The notes under the pieces: model-generated
The model's input: only the letters and a program-made list of their open reading frames with translations
Told to the model about the DNA's origin: nothing
The model's database searches: none
Made by a program: the position numbers and the translations under genes
DNA from: Candidatus Binatia bacterium
GTDB lineage: Bacteria > Desulfobacterota_B > Binatia > UBA9968
Length of the DNA stretch: 5,920 bases
Direction of reading: 5' to 3'
Assembly: GCA_025922795.1 (NCBI GenBank)
Contig: JAICHC010000201.1
Span: forward strand, 1-5,920
Shown: piece by piece, positions 5,835 through 5,920 of the stretch
Layout: every line of letters begins with the position of its first letter
Numbering within the stretch: position 1 is the stretch's first letter

Positions 5835-5920
5835 CATAGTTCTGAGTGAATTGTAAATTTCCTCTCGTACAAAAAGGTACTTTCGTCGCAACGGGATTCA
5901 TTCACTTCACAATATGACCG

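Overview
The window looks like chromosomal DNA from a moderately GC-rich, free-living bacterium able to oxidise aromatic compounds. The evidence is a Rieske ring-hydroxylating dioxygenase gene pair next to redox and stress genes. No phage, IS, CRISPR, rRNA or tRNA feature is visible. The genus cannot be told from the sequence; a proteobacterium-like or other soil or sediment lineage is only an inference.

Layout: bases 1-195 are a non-coding leader with a candidate sigma70-type promoter (111-139), a 12-bp perfect palindrome between its -35 and -10 boxes, and a 19-bp palindrome further upstream. They precede a two-gene plus-strand operon for the alpha (196-1503) and beta (1518-2030) subunits of a terminal oxygenase. 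No ferredoxin or reductase gene accompanies it. The operon meets a minus-strand gene head-on, with a small hairpin between the two stop codons. All remaining genes are on the minus strand: a DsbA/FrnE-family thioredoxin-fold oxidoreductase (2066-2674), an alpha/beta-hydrolase-fold protein (2973-3806), a small conserved protein of unknown function broken by a frameshift (3950-4350), and a YflT/glycine-zipper/YsnF (DUF2382) stress protein (4463-5767).

The most notable observation is in the DsbA-family gene. The clean open frame starts at a TTG just after the active site, but the homologous N-terminus continues upstream in the same frame, interrupted by one TGA. That TGA sits exactly where the family has the first, nucleophilic Cys of its CPFC motif, so the product would read SDYV-U-PFC-WLAEPAL. 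A 7-bp hairpin with a GGA loop starts 10 nt after the TGA, and its loop starts 17 nt after it, as expected of a bacterial SECIS element. The gene is therefore a strong candidate for an unannotated selenoprotein with a UxxC redox motif; a nonsense-mutated pseudogene is the alternative.

Other oddities: the alpha/beta-hydrolase has Ala at the nucleophile position (G-V-A-G-G). Three minus-strand genes show signs of small indels: the unknown gene (clear), the YsnF gene C-terminus (likely) and the hydrolase N-terminus (weak). These could be local sequence errors or decay. The indels cannot explain the TGA, because the frame is the same on both sides of it.
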